Assembly (NCBI GenBank): GCA_016209685.1
Contig: JACQVQ010000008.1
Span: forward strand, 255,778-319,777
DNA from: Planctomycetota bacterium
Lineage (GTDB): Bacteria; Planctomycetota; Brocadiia; Brocadiales; Bathyanammoxibiaceae
Direction of reading: 5' to 3'
Length of the DNA: 64,000 nucleotides
Shown here piece after piece: positions 18,723 through 32,320 of this stretch (positions are counted from its first letter, which is position 1; the number at the start of each line of letters is the position of its first letter). Below the pieces are notes generated by a model that was not told the origin of the DNA, did not search any database, and saw only the letters and a program-made list of their open reading frames with translations. The position numbers and the translations under genes are program-made.

Positions 18723-19403
18723 GTGGTTGCACGGAGCAAGAGATACACTGAGAGCAAGAAGCGGTTTGACGGCAATAAGGAGTATTCCATAAAAGAGGCC
18801 GTGGATATCCTGAAGGGTTTCCCATCGGCGAAATTTGATCAGAGCGTGGAACTCTCCTTTAAGTTGGGGATAGACCCAAAACGTTCGGACCAGATGTTGA
18901 GAGACGCATTCTCGTTGCCCAAAGGGGTAGGCAAGTCTAGGAGGGTAGTAGTCTTTACCACAGGGGAACGGGCGGAAAAGGCCCTTAAGGCCGGCGCCGA
19001 AGAGGCGGGCTCTGATGAGCTTATAAAGAAGGTAGAAGGGGGCTGGATGGATTTTGACGTGGCCATAGCCACCCCCGACATGATGCGCCAGATTGGAAAA
19101 CTGGGGAGGGTCCTGGGGCCACAAGGAAAGATGCCCTCTCCTAAATCCGGGACGGTTACAGAAGACGTGGAAAAGGCCGTAGGGGAGTTTAAGGCAGGGA
19201 AGATTGAATACAGGAGCGATGCAGGAGGAAACGTACATGCACTGGTAGGAAGACTCTCCTTCTCTGCGGAAGACCTGCAAGAAAATATACATGCCTTTGT
19301 ATCCCACATCGTGGCCTCCAGACCCCCTTCAGCCAAGGGGACCTTCATAGAGAAGATATGTCTTTCTGCTACGATGAGTCCTGGCATAAAACTAACTATC
19401 TAA
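18723..19403 (+). CDS. rplA: Ribosomal protein uL1
   Basis: Family sequence; GTG start. Confidence 0.97.
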   Translation: MVARSKRYTESKKRFDGNKEYSIKEAVDILKGFPSAKFDQSVELSFKLGIDPKRSDQMLRDAFSLPKGVGKSRRVVVFTTGERAEKALKAGAEEAGSDELIKKVEGGWMDFDVAIATPDMMRQIGKLGRVLGPQGKMPSPKSGTVTEDVEKAVGEFKAGKIEYRSDAGGNVHALVGRLSFSAEDLQENIHAFVSHIVASRPPSAKGTFIEKICLSATMSPGIKLTI

Positions 19404-19408
19404 AAACC

Positions 19409-19954
19409 ATGGTCAGCATAATAAATAAGGCGATAGTAAAAGAACTGGCCCAGCGGTACCAGCATACCAGAAACTGTATGGTGGTAGGCTATCAAGGCCT
19501 GAAGTCCCTGGAGGCTAACGAGCTAAGGAAAGACCTCTACACGAAGAAGATACACCTGGAGGTAGTAAAAGACTCCCTGGCCTCTCTGGCCTTTAAGGAA
19601 ATAGGCCTGGAAGGGATAGGGAGGCTACTGGAAGGGCCTTCTGCCCTGGTAATTGGGCCAATGGACTCAGCGGTACTGGCCAAGACCGTAGTAGAATGGT
19701 CAAAGAAGGTGCCTGCCCTGAAGATAAGGGGAGGGATGGTAGAGGGCAAGGTAATATCAAGCCCGGAGGTGGAAGTACTCTCCAGGCTGCCAACTAAACC
19801 CGTCCTTCACGCCCAGTTTGTCACACTCCTGCAGGCCCCCTTGAGTAGATTGGCTGCGGTACTGAGCGCCCCTCTCCACAAGCTGCGGGGCGACTTGGAG
19901 GCCCTTAAGGACAAGAGAGAAAAAGAAGGTACTAGTGCCGCCCCAGCTGGCTAA
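19409..19954 (+). CDS. rplJ: Ribosomal protein uL10
   Basis: Family sequence; start revised to ATG 19409. Confidence 0.93.
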   Translation: MVSIINKAIVKELAQRYQHTRNCMVVGYQGLKSLEANELRKDLYTKKIHLEVVKDSLASLAFKEIGLEGIGRLLEGPSALVIGPMDSAVLAKTVVEWSKKVPALKIRGGMVEGKVISSPEVEVLSRLPTKPVLHAQFVTLLQAPLSRLAAVLSAPLHKLRGDLEALKDKREKEGTSAAPAG

Positions 19955-20027
19955 ATTAGATGAAAAGCTGGGACGACATTAGATAGAAAGAGTAGAAACG
20001 ATACTAAGCAATACTGGAGGATAAAAG

Positions 20028-20435
20028 ATGACTACTGAGACAGCAAAGGCAGCCCCCTCGGAAAAAATAAACCAGGTACTGGACCTGGTAGGCGGGTTGA
20101 CCTTACTAGAGACCTCACAATTGGTGAAGGCCTTTGAGGAACGTTTTGGTGTGACTGCCATGGCGGCAGCCCCAGTAGCTGTAGCCGCTGCGGGGGCACC
20201 AGTAGCCGCCCCAGTCGAGGAGAAGACCACCTTTGACGTCATCCTCAAATCCGCAGGGGCCAACAAGATTCAGGTTATTAAGGTGGTAAGGGTCCACACT
20301 ACCCTTGGCCTCAAAGAGGCAAAGGAATTGGTAGATTCTGCACCTAAGCCCCTGAAGGAAGGCGTTAGCAAGGAAGACGCCGCCAAAATCAAGAAAGAAC
20401 TGGAAGAGGCCGGGGCCACAGTGGAGGTCAAGTAG
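20028..20435 (+). CDS. rplL: Ribosomal protein bL12
   Basis: [25 protein letters not shown]. Confidence 0.97.
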   Translation: MTTETAKAAPSEKINQVLDLVGGLTLLETSQLVKAFEERFGVTAMAAAPVAVAAAGAPVAAPVEEKTTFDVILKSAGANKIQVIKVVRVHTTLGLKEAKELVDSAPKPLKEGVSKEDAAKIKKELEEAGATVEVK

Positions 20436-20546
20436 AGACAAGGCCGTTTAGCCTCGTAATGGCAGGGCCTGTTCTGCCATATTTTGAGGCCGCAGCCGAG
20501 GTCAGTAGGGACGGAGTATTCAGGACTAAGTAAGTAAGGAAGCAAA

Positions 20547-23500
20547 ATGGACATAAGAGATTACAGTAAAGTCGCTGAAGTCCTTGAGGTGCCCAACCTC
20601 ACCCAGATACAGACAGGGGCCTACAGGAACTTCCTCCAGGCAGACGTCCCTGCTTCAAGGCGAGGGGACAAGGGGTTAGAGGCCATTCTGAGGGAGATAT
20701 TCCCCATAAAGAGTTACGATGAAAAACTCGTACTGGAGTACGTAAAGTACGAGCTGGGGAAGGCCAGGTACACCGCAGAGGAGTGCAAGCAGTTGCGGCT
20801 CACCTATGGGAGACCCTTGCGACTCCGCCTGAGGCTTACTAATACAGAGAAGCAAGAGAGTGTAGAGGAGGACGCCTACATAGGAGAGATGCCGGTAATG
20901 GTGGGCGGGGGGGAGTTCATCATCAATGGCAAGGAGAGGGTTGTAGTCATCCAGCTCCACCGCTCCCCAGGTGTAGACTTCCTTGAAGAGGTGGCCGCCG
21001 AGAAGAGGCTCCACTCCTGCAGGATAATCCCGGAGAGGGGCAGTTGGGTAGAGATAGAGGTGAGTAAGAAGGATACGCTCCATATCCGCATAGACCAGAG
21101 CGGGCGTTTCCCTGCCACCTGTTTCCTGAGGGCCATGACGGAGGAGTTCTCCAGGGACGAAGATATACTGCGACTCTTTTATGAAACAGAGGTAGTTAAA
21201 TTAACTTCCCCCTCCAAACTGAAAGGGAGCTACTCTGCCCAGACGGTCTTTGACCCCAAGACTGGGGAGGTCGTCCTTAAGGCAGATGCCCTTATCACGG
21301 ACGAAATAATAGATACGCTTGCCAAGCTGGACTTAAAAGAGTTAGAGGTCGTAAAGAAAGTAGATGACCCAATAATCTTGAACTCCCTGGAGGAGGACAA
21401 GGCAAAGAGCCACGAAGAGGCCCTCAGGAAGCTTTATGCCCGCTTCCGTCCAGGTAACCCTCCGCAGCTAGACAAGGCCAAACAACTCTTCTACGAGAAA
21501 TTTTTTGACCCCAACAGGTATAAACTGGGGTCGGTAGGCAGGTTCCGCCTGAACAGAAAACTCTCCCAGGAGGTCTCAGATTCAGAGATGACCCTCCAGA
21601 AGGAGGATATAGTAAACTCCATCAAGTATCTAATAAAACTGAGGAGGGGGGAGGGGGTCGTAGATGACATAGACCACCTGGGGAACAGGAGGTTGAGGTG
21701 TATAGATGAATTGGTGGGGGAGGAACTCCGCAGGGGTTTCTTGAAGCTCCGCAGGACGGTGCAGGAGAGGATGAGCGGGAAGGAAGCTGAACAGCTCACC
21801 CCCAGGGCACTTATCAACAGTAAGACCATTATGTCCACCATAGACTACTTCTTCAGCAGGGGGGAACTCTCTCAGGTGCTTGACCAGACCAACCCCCTGG
21901 CCCAGCTTACCCACGAGAGGCGCCTCAGCGCCCTGGGCCCCGGAGGGCTTAACCGCAAGAGGGCAGGGTTTGAGGTAAGAGACGTACACGTCTCCCACTA
22001 CGGGAGGATATGTCCCATTGAGACACCAGAAGGTACTAACATCGGACTCATCGCCTCCTTAAGCATCTTTACCACCGTGGACGAATATGGGTTCCTGATC
22101 ACCCCCTATCAGAAGGTAAAAGGTGGGAAGCCCACCGGGGAGATACAGAATCTGAGGGCCGACGAGGAGGAAGACAAGATATTGGCCCCCGCAGATGCAT
22201 TGGCCGGCCAGGACGGTCAGGGAAAGGGATTACCTGAAAAGGTACTGGCCAGATACAACGGAGATTTCCAGGTGACTGGCCCCAAAGAGGTGAGTTTTGT
22301 AGACGTCTCCCCCAGACAGCTCGTAGGGGTCTCAGCCAGCCTTATCCCATTCCTGGAGCACAGCGACGCTAACCGTGCACTCATGGGCTCTAACATGCAG
22401 CGTCAGGCGGTACCTCTACTTAAGACGGAACCACCCATAGTCTCCACCGGGATGGAGAAAGTGGTAGCCAAGAACTCCAGCATGACCTTGAAGGCCGAGA
22501 ATTCCGGCACGGTTACTAAGGTCACGGGTGATACCGTTGTTATAGACGATAGAGACGTCTACTCCCTGAGAAAATTTGTGGGGCTCAATGAGCGCACCTG
22601 CCTTAACCAGAGACCCATAGTCTCAGAGGGCCAGAAGGTAAAGAAGGGAGACATCCTTGCCGATGGGGCTGCCACCTGCAACGGGGAACTCAGCCTGGGC
22701 AGGAACGTCCTTGTCGCCTTCCTGGCCTGGGATGGCTACAATTTTGAGGACGCCATCGTGGTGAGCGAGAGACTCCTCAAGGACGATTATTTCTCTTCCA
22801 TCCACATAGAGGAATTTGAGGTAGAGGTCAGAGAGACCAAACTGGGGAAAGAGGAGTTTACCAGGGACATACCCAACGTGTCGGAAAGGGTATTGAAGAA
22901 CCTGGACGAGCACGGCATAGTCCTGGAAGGCACGAAGGTCAAACCAGGGGAGGTATTGGTGGGAAAGATTGCCCCTAAGAGCCGTAGTGAACTATCTCCA
23001 GAGGAAAAGCTCCTCTACGCCATCTTTGGGCGGGCAGGAGAAGACGTCAGGAATGAATCCTTTGAGGTGCCTTCTGGGGCAGAAGGGATTGTAATGGGTA
23101 CCCAGAGGTTCTCACGCAAGGCCTATCTCCCCGAAGAAGAAAGACAGCGCATAAATCAAGAAATAAACAGGCTGGAGAACCATTATGGTAGAGAAATAGC
23201 CGGTGAGTTTACGGCCATGCTCCACGCCCTGCATAAAGAGATACACGAGCCCCTGGTGGATAGCCAGACCCGCGAAGAGTTCAAAATCAAGGCAGGAATG
23301 ACGTCCAAACAGGTGCTAGAGATTGAGGAGACCTTCAACGTAGAAAATATCGTATTCAGCACCAACAAGAAGAGGGAGCAGGCAATAGCCCTTTGCCAGC
23401 CTTTCCTCCAGAGGATAGAGACCCTTGAGGACGAGAGGAACAGAAAGACAAACCAGCTCAAGAGGGGCGACGAACTCCCAAGCGGTGTCCTGGAGGTAGC

Positions 23501-24224
23501 TAAGGTCTCCCTTACCACCAAGAGAAAGCTCTCCGTAGGGGATAAGATGGCAGGGAGGCATGGTAATAAAGGGGTAATTGCCAAGATACTTCCAGAGGAA
23601 GACATGCCCTTCCTGGAAGACGGCACCCCCGTGGACGTCTTGCTTAATCCGTTAGGGGTACCTTCCAGGATGAACGTCGGACAAATCCTGGAGACCCACC
23701 TGGGTTGGGCGGCCAGGAAGCTGGGATTCCGCGCCATCACCCCTGTCTTTGTGGGGGCCACAGAAGAAGAGATAAAGGACACCCTTAATGAGGCGGGGCT
23801 TCCAGAAGATGGAAAGGTAACCCTCTACGACGGGCGTACTGGAGAGCCGTTTGAACAGAAGGTCACCGTGGGCTACATGTATGTGATGAAACTGCACCAC
23901 CTTGTAGACGACAAGGTACATGCCAGGGCCACCGGTCCCTACTCCCTCATCACCCAGCAGCCCCTGGGTGGAAAGGCCCGTTTTGGTGGGCAGAGGTTTG
24001 GAGAGATGGAGGTATGGGCCCTGGAGGCCTATGGGGCCGCCTACAACCTCCAGGAACTACTTACGGTCAAGAGTGATGACGTGGAGGGCAGGACGAAGAT
24101 TTACGAGGCCATGGTCAAAGGAGAGAATTGCCTGGAGGCCGGGACCCCCGCCTCCTTTGAGGTGTTATCCAGAGAGGTACAAGGCCTCTGCCTTAATCTG
24201 GAGTTAGAGAAGAAGAAGTTTTAG
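20547..24224 (+). CDS. rpoB: RNA polymerase subunit beta
   Basis: Full-length RpoB motifs. Confidence 0.99.
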   Translation: MDIRDYSKVAEVLEVPNLTQIQTGAYRNFLQADVPASRRGDKGLEAILREIFPIKSYDEKLVLEYVKYELGKARYTAEECKQLRLTYGRPLRLRLRLTNTEKQESVEEDAYIGEMPVMVGGGEFIINGKERVVVIQLHRSPGVDFLEEVAAEKRLHSCRIIPERGSWVEIEVSKKDTLHIRIDQSGRFPATCFLRAMTEEFSRDEDILRLFYETEVVKLTSPSKLKGSYSAQTVFDPKTGEVVLKADALITDEIIDTLAKLDLKELEVVKKVDDPIILNSLEEDKAKSHEEALRKLYARFRPGNPPQLDKAKQLFYEKFFDPNRYKLGSVGRFRLNRKLSQEVSDSEMTLQKEDIVNSIKYLIKLRRGEGVVDDIDHLGNRRLRCIDELVGEELRRGFLKLRRTVQERMSGKEAEQLTPRALINSKTIMSTIDYFFSRGELSQVLDQTNPLAQLTHERRLSALGPGGLNRKRAGFEVRDVHVSHYGRICPIETPEGTNIGLIASLSIFTTVDEYGFLITPYQKVKGGKPTGEIQNLRADEEEDKILAPADALAGQDGQGKGLPEKVLARYNGDFQVTGPKEVSFVDVSPRQLVGVSASLIPFLEHSDANRALMGSNMQRQAVPLLKTEPPIVSTGMEKVVAKNSSMTLKAENSGTVTKVTGDTVVIDDRDVYSLRKFVGLNERTCLNQRPIVSEGQKVKKGDILADGAATCNGELSLGRNVLVAFLAWDGYNFEDAIVVSERLLKDDYFSSIHIEEFEVEVRETKLGKEEFTRDIPNVSERVLKNLDEHGIVLEGTKVKPGEVLVGKIAPKSRSELSPEEKLLYAIFGRAGEDVRNESFEVPSGAEGIVMGTQRFSRKAYLPEEERQRINQEINRLENHYGREIAGEFTAMLHALHKEIHEPLVDSQTREEFKIKAGMTSKQVLEIEETFNVENIVFSTNKKREQAIALCQPFLQRIETLEDERNRKTNQLKRGDELPSGVLEVAKVSLTTKRKLSVGDKMAGRHGNKGVIAKILPEEDMPFLEDGTPVDVLLNPLGVPSRMNVGQILETHLGWAARKLGFRAITPVFVGATEEEIKDTLNEAGLPEDGKVTLYDGRTGEPFEQKVTVGYMYVMKLHHLVDDKVHARATGPYSLITQQPLGGKARFGGQRFGEMEVWALEAYGAAYNLQELLTVKSDDVEGRTKIYEAMVKGENCLEAGTPASFEVLSREVQGLCLNLELEKKKF

Positions 24225-24237
24225 TGAGGTATAATTT

Positions 24238-27200
24238 GTGGAAAACCTATTAGAAAAGATAAACGAATATGACGCTGTAAAGATACGCCTGGCCTCCCAG
24301 GAGGACATACGTAGTTGGTCTTACGGAGAGGTGAAGAAGCCGGAGACCATCAACTACCGCACCTACAGGCCGGAGAAGGACGGTCTCTTCTGCGAGAAGA
24401 TTTTTGGGCCAGAAAGGAACTGGGAGTGCTTCTGCGGTAAGTATAAAGGGATAAAACATAAAGGGATAGTATGCGATAGATGCGGGGTAAAGATTACCCA
24501 TTCCAGGGTGAGAAGGAAACGAATGGGTCATATAAACCTGGCCGCCCCAGTGGTCCACATCTGGTTCTTTAAGGCCATGCCCTCCAGGTTGGGCATCCTA
24601 CTGGGGATAAAGACCAGCAGACTGGAAAGGGTCATTTACTTCCAGGACTATGTGGTCATAGACCCCGGCAACACGCCCCTTAAGGAATACCAGCTACTCA
24701 GTGAAGAAGAATACCGCGACTGCCAGGAGAAGTATGGGGAACACAGTTTCAAGGCCGGGATGGGGGCTGAGGCCCTTGAAGCCCTCTTAAAGAAATTGGA
24801 CCTGGTACAACTCTCTAAAGAACTGCGGGAGACGCTGGCCCAGACCTCTGCCCGCCAGCGCCAGAGGGAGATTATCCGTAGACTGGAGCTCGTAGAGGCA
24901 ATGAGGGACTCAGGGAATAAACCCGAGTGGTTGGTCCTCAAGGTAATACCGGTTATACCTCCGGACCTCAGGCCACTAGTCCTCCTTGAGAGTGGTAATT
25001 TTGCTACCAGTGACCTTAACGACCTCTACAGGAGGATTATAAACCGCAACAACCGACTGAAAAAACTTATTGAGCTAAACGCCCCGGAGGTCATCATACG
25101 GAACGAGAAGAGGATGCTCCAGCAGGCCGTAGACGCCCTCTTTGACAACGAGCGCTCCAAACGTCCGGTACTGGGCAGTAATAATAGGCCACTGAAGAGC
25201 CTCACGGACATGATCCAGGGTAAACAGGGGCGCTTCAGGGAGAACCTACTGGGTAAGAGGGTAGATTATTCTGCCCGTTCAGTGATAGTGGTAGGCCCTG
25301 AACTCAAACTCCACCAGGTAGGCATCCCCAAAAAGATAGCCCTGGAACTCTTCCAGCCCTTCGTCATCCGCAGACTCAGGGAACTGGGTCTGGCCGATGC
25401 AATAAAGAGCGCAAAACGCATACTCGCCAAGAAAGAAGAGGTGGTGTGGGACATCCTGGAAGAGGTGGTATGCCATCACCCCGTGCTACTTAACAGGGCC
25501 CCCACCCTGCACCGAATGGGCATCCAGGCCTTTGAGCCCGTCCTCGTAGAGGGTAATGCCATAAAGCTCCATCCCCTCGTCTGCAAAGGTTTTAATGCCG
25601 ACTTTGATGGTGACCAGATGGCCGTCCATCTGCCCCTCTCCTACGAGGCTCAAATAGAGGCCGTAACCCTCATGCTATCCACTAACAATATCTTTTCCCC
25701 TGCCTCAGGAGAACCTGTCATCACACCCTCCCAGGATATAGTGCTGGGTTGTGCATACCTCACCTTCTGGATGGAAGACGAGAGGTTTGAAAAACCCAGG
25801 AGGGTCTTTAGTTCCATAGAGGAGGTATTCCTGGCCCATGCCGAGAAGAAGGCAAAGGTGCACACCCATATAGAGGTCAGACTCCCCAAGGGAAAGACAG
25901 CCATGAGCAAAGAAGGGCCTCAGGGGACTACTAACGGGCTACTCAAGACTACTGTAGGGAGGGTCATATTCAACAGTATCCTTCCAGACGAACTGCCATT
26001 TTACAATTACAACTTGGACCAGAAGGGCCTGAACCGTATCATCCACGACTGCTACAGAAACCTGGGCAGGGAGGAGACCATTGAACTCCTGGACAGTATC
26101 AAGAACCTGGGTTTTAAGGAATGCACCAAGGCAGGTCTCTCCCTCAGTATAAGCGACCTCAAGATGCCCAGGAAGAAGCCCCAAATCATAGCCAAGGCGG
26201 AGGCAGAGGTGGATAGGATACAGAAGCACTACCGAAAGGCGGCTATCACTGAGGGGGAACGCTACAACCAAATCATAGATACCTGGACCGACGCCACCAA
26301 CGTCGTGGCTGAGGAAATGCTAAAAGAACTGGAGACGGACACAAAGGAGGGTAGACCACACCTTAATCCCGTCTACCTCATGATGAACTCTGGTGCCAGA
26401 GGGAGTGGCCAGCAGATGCGTCAGCTGGCAGGCATGAGGGGCCTCATGGCCAAACCTTCGGGACGCATCATTGAGACACCTATAAAGGCCAACTTCAGAG
26501 AGGGGCTAGGGGTGTTAGAATACTTCAGCTCCACCCACGGCGCGAGAAAAGGGTTGGCTGATACTGCCCTTAAGACGGCCGATAGCGGCTATCTCACCAG
26601 AAAGCTGGCAGATGTGGCACAGAACGTAGTAGTTACGGGAAGAGACTGTGGTACCCTTGGTGGTGTTACCAAGAGCACCGTCTATAGAGGGGACAAGGTG
26701 GAAGTACCGCTGAGTAAGGTTATCGCGGGAAGGGTTGCCAGGAATGCCATAGTGGACCTGGTAAAGGACGAGGTCATAGTTGAAGAGAACGAGCTAATAA
26801 CGGAGGACAAGGCCAAGAGGATAGAGGCCCTGGGCCTTGACAAGATAAAGGTCCGCTCCCCGCTAGCCTGCGAGATGCCCTTAGGGGTGTGCAGCATGTG
26901 TTACGGGATGGACCTCTCAAGGGGTGAGTCGGTAGAGGAAGGTACGGCTGTGGGTATTATAGCGGCACAGTCCATAGGAGAACCAGGTACTCAGCTCACC
27001 ATGAGGACGTTCCATATAGGAGGCACGGCCGCCCGTTCCGTTGAAGAGTCTGAACTCAGGTCAAAGAGGGCAGGGGTGGTAGAGTTTGCCTCTAATCTGA
27101 AGGTAGTGAAGAATCCCGAGGGCCAGATAGTCTCCCTGGTAGGCAATGGTGAGATTGACATCCTGGACGAGAAGGGGAGACTCATAGACAAATATATGGT

Positions 27201-28308
27201 GCCGCTGGGTGCAGCCCTTCTGGTAAAGAATGGGGAGAAGATAGGGGCACAGCACCTCCTGGCCAGGTGGGACCCGCACATGACCCCCATCCTGGCAGAG
27301 TTCAAGGGACTCATACGCTTTGAAGACATCCTGGAAGGCAAGACCATGCGTACGGAGGTGGACACCCAGGCAGGCATTAAGAGGAAAGTCATAATAGAAC
27401 ACAAAGGGGACTTCCACCCCCAGATTATTATAGAAGACGCCTCAGGGAAGATACTCAGTGCCGATCCCATACCAGAAAAGGCCTATATAGAGGCAGAAGA
27501 AGGCGAAGAGGTGAACCCAGGTGTCCTCCTGGCCAAAACCCCCAGAGAGATAGCACGTACGGAGGATATTACCGGTGGTTTGCCCAGGGTGACGGAAATC
27601 TTTGAGGCCAGGAAGCCAAAAGACCCAGCCGTAATCAGCGAGATAGACGGTATAGTGGAGTTGGGAGAAAAGAGGAGGGGCAAGAGGACAATAATTGTTA
27701 CGGATGAGGTCTCGGGTCACCATAGAGAACACCTGGTCCCCAGGGGAAAGCACCTCAGGGTACACAGGGCTGACCGTGTGAAGGCTGGAGACCCTCTGGT
27801 AGAAGGCCCTCTAGTGCTTCAGGACTTCCTGCGCGTGTGTGGAGAAGAAGACCTGCAGCAGTATATGTTAAAAGAGGTGCAGAACGTTTACCGCTCTCAG
27901 AACGTACCCATAGACGATAAACATATAGAGATTATTATCTGCCAGATGCTCAGGAAGATAAAGGTGGACGAACCAGGGGACACTACCTTCCTGCCGGGGC
28001 AGATTATAGACAAATTCAAGTTTAAAGAAGAGAACAAAAGGACAAAAGAATCTAAAGGCAAACCTGCCACAGCCAAACCCCTGCTTATGGGTATAACTAA
28101 GGCCTCCCTGCAGTCCGAGAGCTTCATCTCAGCGGCCAGCTTCCAGGAGACTACCAAGGTCCTTGCCTTAGCCGCCCTTAGAGGACAGAGGGACAACCTA
28201 CAGGGCCTTAAGGAAAACGTCATCCTGGGCCACCTGGTCCCCGCAGGCACGGGCTTTAAGGCCTTCTCGGGCCTGGAAGTAAGGAAGACGGAGCTGGAGG
28301 CCCCCTAA
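24238..28308 (+). CDS. rpoC: RNA polymerase subunit beta'
   Basis: [12 protein letters not shown] catalytic motif; GTG start. Confidence 0.99.
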   Translation: MENLLEKINEYDAVKIRLASQEDIRSWSYGEVKKPETINYRTYRPEKDGLFCEKIFGPERNWECFCGKYKGIKHKGIVCDRCGVKITHSRVRRKRMGHINLAAPVVHIWFFKAMPSRLGILLGIKTSRLERVIYFQDYVVIDPGNTPLKEYQLLSEEEYRDCQEKYGEHSFKAGMGAEALEALLKKLDLVQLSKELRETLAQTSARQRQREIIRRLELVEAMRDSGNKPEWLVLKVIPVIPPDLRPLVLLESGNFATSDLNDLYRRIINRNNRLKKLIELNAPEVIIRNEKRMLQQAVDALFDNERSKRPVLGSNNRPLKSLTDMIQGKQGRFRENLLGKRVDYSARSVIVVGPELKLHQVGIPKKIALELFQPFVIRRLRELGLADAIKSAKRILAKKEEVVWDILEEVVCHHPVLLNRAPTLHRMGIQAFEPVLVEGNAIKLHPLVCKGFNADFDGDQMAVHLPLSYEAQIEAVTLMLSTNNIFSPASGEPVITPSQDIVLGCAYLTFWMEDERFEKPRRVFSSIEEVFLAHAEKKAKVHTHIEVRLPKGKTAMSKEGPQGTTNGLLKTTVGRVIFNSILPDELPFYNYNLDQKGLNRIIHDCYRNLGREETIELLDSIKNLGFKECTKAGLSLSISDLKMPRKKPQIIAKAEAEVDRIQKHYRKAAITEGERYNQIIDTWTDATNVVAEEMLKELETDTKEGRPHLNPVYLMMNSGARGSGQQMRQLAGMRGLMAKPSGRIIETPIKANFREGLGVLEYFSSTHGARKGLADTALKTADSGYLTRKLADVAQNVVVTGRDCGTLGGVTKSTVYRGDKVEVPLSKVIAGRVARNAIVDLVKDEVIVEENELITEDKAKRIEALGLDKIKVRSPLACEMPLGVCSMCYGMDLSRGESVEEGTAVGIIAAQSIGEPGTQLTMRTFHIGGTAARSVEESELRSKRAGVVEFASNLKVVKNPEGQIVSLVGNGEIDILDEKGRLIDKYMVPLGAALLVKNGEKIGAQHLLARWDPHMTPILAEFKGLIRFEDILEGKTMRTEVDTQAGIKRKVIIEHKGDFHPQIIIEDASGKILSADPIPEKAYIEAEEGEEVNPGVLLAKTPREIARTEDITGGLPRVTEIFEARKPKDPAVISEIDGIVELGEKRRGKRTIIVTDEVSGHHREHLVPRGKHLRVHRADRVKAGDPLVEGPLVLQDFLRVCGEEDLQQYMLKEVQNVYRSQNVPIDDKHIEIIICQMLRKIKVDEPGDTTFLPGQIIDKFKFKEENKRTKESKGKPATAKPLLMGITKASLQSESFISAASFQETTKVLALAALRGQRDNLQGLKENVILGHLVPAGTGFKAFSGLEVRKTELEAP

Positions 28309-28355
28309 GGAATCCAGTTGAAAAGAAAAGCTTAAAGAGGAGGAAAGCCCCTTTT

Positions 28356-28727
28356 ATGCCTACGATAAACCAGTTGATAAGAAAAGGAAGGAAAAGGGTA
28401 AGTAAGAAGAGCAAAAGCCCTGACCTCTCCTATTGCCCTCAAAAAAGGGGTGTATGTCTGCAGGTTATGACCAGGACCCCCAAGAAGCCCAACTCCGCCC
28501 TGCGGAAGGTGGCCAGGGTCAGGCTTTCTAACGGTAGAGAGATTACTGCCTACATCCCGGGGGAGGGCCATAACCTCCAGGAACACTCCATTGTCCTGGT
28601 TAGGGGAGGAAGGGTAAGAGACCTCCCTGGTATAAAGTATCATATCATCCGAGGTACCCTGGACTCATCCGGGGTAGAAGGCAGGAGAAGGAGTCGCTCC
28701 AAGTACGGGGCCAAGAGTCCCAAGTAA
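28356..28727 (+). CDS. rpsL: Ribosomal protein uS12
   Basis: Family sequence ([16 protein letters not shown]). Confidence 0.98.
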   Translation: MPTINQLIRKGRKRVSKKSKSPDLSYCPQKRGVCLQVMTRTPKKPNSALRKVARVRLSNGREITAYIPGEGHNLQEHSIVLVRGGRVRDLPGIKYHIIRGTLDSSGVEGRRRSRSKYGAKSPK

Positions 28728-28741
28728 AGGAGTAATACTTT

Positions 28742-29215
28742 ATGGCTTTAGAATATAGGAGTACAGAGGCCTTTCTTAAACCCGACGTGGTGTACGGGAG
28801 CAAACTGGTCTCCAAGTTTATTAACAACCTGATGAAGAAGGGGAAGAAGAGCCTGGCAGAGAAGACGTTGTACGGCGCCCTGGAACTGGTTAAGAAGCGC
28901 CTGCCAGACAAAGGTTCCTTAGACGTCCTGGAGACGGCGGTGAACAACGTAAAGCCCCTGGTAGAGGTGCGTTCCCGGCGTATTGGTGGGGCAACTTACC
29001 AGGTCCCGATAGAGGTACCAAGGAAGAGACAGCTTTCCCTGGCCTTCAGGTGGATAATCCAGGCCGCCAAGGCAAAGAAGGGACGCCCCATGTCCCAGAG
29101 ACTGGCCGATGAACTTGCGGACGCCTGCAAGAAACAAGGCGCCGCTTATACGAAGAGAGAGAACACACACAAGATGGCCGAGGCCAATAAGGCCTTTGCC
29201 CACTTTACGTGGTAA
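28742..29215 (+). CDS. rpsG: Ribosomal protein uS7
   Basis: Family sequence. Confidence 0.98.
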   Translation: MALEYRSTEAFLKPDVVYGSKLVSKFINNLMKKGKKSLAEKTLYGALELVKKRLPDKGSLDVLETAVNNVKPLVEVRSRRIGGATYQVPIEVPRKRQLSLAFRWIIQAAKAKKGRPMSQRLADELADACKKQGAAYTKRENTHKMAEANKAFAHFTW

Positions 29216-29231
29216 GGAGTCAAGGAGTACC

Positions 29232-31289
29232 GTGGAGAAGAAACCTTTAGAGAAATTGCGGAACATCGGGATTGCTGCCCATATAGATGCAGGTAAGACC
29301 ACCCTCAGCGAGAGGGTCCTCTATTACACTGGGAAGGCCTACAAGATGGGCGAGGTAGATGAAGGCACTGCCACCATGGACTGGATGGAGGAGGAACAGA
29401 AGAGGGGAATAACCATTACGGCGGCCGCTACCTCCTGCAGTTGGAAGGATTTACAGATAAACCTTATTGATACCCCAGGCCACGTAGATTTTACGGCGGA
29501 GGTGGAAAGGTCCTTAAGGGTACTGGATGGGGCCATATGCGTATTTTGCGGGGTAGGGGGGGTAGAGGCACAGTCGGAGACCGTATGGCGTCAGGCTGAC
29601 AGGTACCGGGTGCCCAGATTATGTTTTGTGAACAAACTGGACAGGGTAGGCTCCGACTTCTTTAAGGTGGTGGAAGAGGTCAGGGAGAAGCTGGGGGCAA
29701 AACCAGTTCCCATACAGATACCCCTTGGAAAAGAACAGGATTTCAAGGGTTGTATAGACCTGGTAGAAATGAAGGCCTGGGCGTACGAAGGAGAGGAACT
29801 GGGCACAAAGTATAAAGAGGTAGACATACCCTCTGAGGACCTGCCCCTCGTCAAGAAGATGCGTGAAGAGATGATAGAGAAGGTGGCAGAAGAGGTGGAA
29901 TGGCTTATGGAGATGTACCTCAGGGAGGAGCCCATAGGGGAGGCAGAGATTAAGAAGGCCATACGCCAGGCCACCATCAGCACCAAGATAGTTCCGGTAC
30001 TGTGTGGCTCTGCCTTGAAGAACAAAGGGGTACAGATGCTCCTTGACGCAGTAGGCGACTATCTCCCTTCCCCGATGGACGTCCCCCCTGTGGAGGGTAC
30101 CCACCCCGATAAGGAAGGGGTGGTAGTCAGGAAGGTCTCCGAGGAGGAGCCCCTGGCCGCCCTGGCCTTCAAAATCATGACTGACAAACACGGCGACCTT
30201 ACCTATCTAAGGATGTATGCCGGGCGATTACGTTCGGGACAGAGGGTCTTTAATTCCAGGAAAAATAAGGTGGAGTTAATAAGCCGCATCTACAAGATGC
30301 ACGCCAATACCAGGGAGCAGGTGGAAGAGGCTACGGCAGGGGACATCGTGGCCGCCGTCGGCCTGAAGGATACGGCCACGGGGGACACCCTCTGTGAGCG
30401 TCAGCATCAAATCCTCCTGGAGCCTGTAGTGTTCCCTGAGACGGTCATCTCCATGGCCATAGAGCCCAAGACCCAGGCGGAGAAGGAGAAACTTATATAC
30501 GCCCTCAACAAACTAAAGAAGGAAGACCCCACCTTTGGAGTCAAGATGAACGAGGAGACGGGGCAGCTCATAATCTCAGGCATGGGGGAACTCCATCTGG
30601 AGGTGCTGAAGAACCGTATGCTCAGCGAATACAAGGTGGATGCCACCGTGGGCTCGCCCAAGGTAGCCTATAAGGAGACCCTGGGCAGGGCGGTACTCAT
30701 AGAAGAGAAGTTCATACAGCAGACCGGAGGGCATGGCCAGTATGGTCACGTGGTAATCCTATTTGAACCCTGTAAAGACGCCCACCCGGTCCTCTTTGAG
30801 AATGAGATAGTGGGAGGGGCCATTCCCAAGCCCTACATCAAGGCAGTAGCAAACGCCGTAGAAGAGACTACCCAGGGGGGAGTCCTGGGTGGCTACCCAT
30901 TGATTAACGTCAAGGCCACCCTCAAGGATGGTTCTCATCATCCGGTAGATTCCTCCGACCTGGCCTTCTATACCGCAGCCGCCCGGGCCGTTAGCCGTGC
31001 AGTGCAGGAGGCTGGCTCTATATTACTAGAGCCTGTAATGAAGGTAGAGGTCTCCGTACCAGAGATGTATCTCGGCGACGCCCTTGGTGACCTTAACGGT
31101 CGCAGGGCTAACATTATGGAGTTGGATATCAGGAGCGGGGTACGGCTAATCAAGGGCCATGTCCCCCTGTCGGAGATGTTTGGCTATGCCACGGCCCTAA
31201 GGTCTCTCACCAGTGGACGCGGGAGCTACATCATGGAGCCTTTTGAGTACAGGGTTGTTCCAAAAGAACTTTGCGTGTCAGCCAGTTAG
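29232..31289 (+). CDS. fusA: Elongation factor G
   Basis: [23 protein letters not shown]; start revised to GTG 29232 after rpsG. Confidence 0.97.
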   Translation: MEKKPLEKLRNIGIAAHIDAGKTTLSERVLYYTGKAYKMGEVDEGTATMDWMEEEQKRGITITAAATSCSWKDLQINLIDTPGHVDFTAEVERSLRVLDGAICVFCGVGGVEAQSETVWRQADRYRVPRLCFVNKLDRVGSDFFKVVEEVREKLGAKPVPIQIPLGKEQDFKGCIDLVEMKAWAYEGEELGTKYKEVDIPSEDLPLVKKMREEMIEKVAEEVEWLMEMYLREEPIGEAEIKKAIRQATISTKIVPVLCGSALKNKGVQMLLDAVGDYLPSPMDVPPVEGTHPDKEGVVVRKVSEEEPLAALAFKIMTDKHGDLTYLRMYAGRLRSGQRVFNSRKNKVELISRIYKMHANTREQVEEATAGDIVAAVGLKDTATGDTLCERQHQILLEPVVFPETVISMAIEPKTQAEKEKLIYALNKLKKEDPTFGVKMNEETGQLIISGMGELHLEVLKNRMLSEYKVDATVGSPKVAYKETLGRAVLIEEKFIQQTGGHGQYGHVVILFEPCKDAHPVLFENEIVGGAIPKPYIKAVANAVEETTQGGVLGGYPLINVKATLKDGSHHPVDSSDLAFYTAAARAVSRAVQEAGSILLEPVMKVEVSVPEMYLGDALGDLNGRRANIMELDIRSGVRLIKGHVPLSEMFGYATALRSLTSGRGSYIMEPFEYRVVPKELCVSAS

Positions 31290-31292
31290 TGA

Positions 31293-31320
31293 TTGACATA
31301 AAAAGAAAAATTGTTAGAAT
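31293..31320 (+). promoter_or_regulatory. Putative sigma70-type promoter TTGACA-N16-TAGAAT upstream of rpsJ
   Basis: Consensus match in the fusA-rpsJ gap. Confidence 0.65.
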
Positions 31321-31341
31321 ATAAAGCTTTTCCACAGGCGA

Positions 31342-31656
31342 ATGATGGTAATTGACCAAAAGATAAGGATAAGGATGGAGGCCTACGACCACAAGGTGCT
31401 GGACCAGGCCGCCAGTGAGATAGTAGACACGGCCAAGAGGACCGGGGCCAAGGTCTTTGGACCTATACCACTGCCTACCCGCATAGAGAGGTACACCGTC
31501 CTGAGGTCTCCCCATGTGGATAAGAAGTCTAGGGAGCAATTTGAAATCCGCACCCACAAACGCCTCATAGATATCGTAGAACCCACTGCCAAGACGGTGG
31601 ATTCCCTGAACAGGCTCAATATGCCTGCAGGGATAGAGATAAAGATTAAGGTCTAG
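31342..31656 (+). CDS. rpsJ: Ribosomal protein uS10
   Basis: Family sequence. Confidence 0.97.
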   Translation: MMVIDQKIRIRMEAYDHKVLDQAASEIVDTAKRTGAKVFGPIPLPTRIERYTVLRSPHVDKKSREQFEIRTHKRLIDIVEPTAKTVDSLNRLNMPAGIEIKIKV

Positions 31657-31684
31657 CCTTAGCGAATCTGCTGGAGACTTTCAG

Positions 31685-32320
31685 ATGATTGGTGGAATAC
31701 TAGGGAAAAAAATCGGCATGACCCAGCTCTTTCAAGCAGACGGTCTGCTAGTGCCCATTACCGTCTTACAGGCAGGACCATGTCATGTCCTCCAGGTGAA
31801 GACCAGGGAGAAGGACGGGTATTCTGCCGTACAATTGGGTTTTGACGACAAGAAAGAAAAGAGTGCCTCAGAGCCGGAGATAGGACACGCCAAGAAGGCC
31901 GCGGCTACCCCGAAAAGGTTTATCCGAGAGGTCTCTTACACAGACGAGACACCGCCTCAGCCTGGACAATCCTTCGGCGTTGAAGTCTTTGCGGAGATAA
32001 AGAAGGTGGACGTCGTAGGGCTGACCAAGGGAAAGGGTTTTCAAGGAGGTATGAGGAGGTGGGGCTTTCGTGGAGGCCCAGACACCCACGGCTCAACAAG
32101 GCATAGGTCCCCTGGGTCAATAGGCTCCAACACCGATCCCGGCAGGGTCTGGAAGGGCAAGCGCATGGCAGGGCATATGGGTGTGGAGAGGGTAACCGTC
32201 CAGGACCTGAAGGTAGTAAAGGTGGATACCCAGAGGAACCTCCTCTTGGTCAGAGGGGCAGTGCCAGGGGTTGATGGGGGCTACGTAATAATCAGGCAGA
32301 GTGTAAAGGGAAAAAAATAG
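31685..32320 (+). CDS. rplC: Ribosomal protein uL3
   Basis: Family sequence. Confidence 0.97.
   Translation: MIGGILGKKIGMTQLFQADGLLVPITVLQAGPCHVLQVKTREKDGYSAVQLGFDDKKEKSASEPEIGHAKKAAATPKRFIREVSYTDETPPQPGQSFGVEVFAEIKKVDVVGLTKGKGFQGGMRRWGFRGGPDTHGSTRHRSPGSIGSNTDPGRVWKGKRMAGHMGVERVTVQDLKVVKVDTQRNLLLVRGAVPGVDGGYVIIRQSVKGKK

Noticed and set aside
23183-23782. 199-aa minus-strand ORF inside rpoB, and similar long antisense ORFs in rpoC, fusA, rplA, rplB
   Set aside because: Mirror of conserved coding sequence; no independent evidence.
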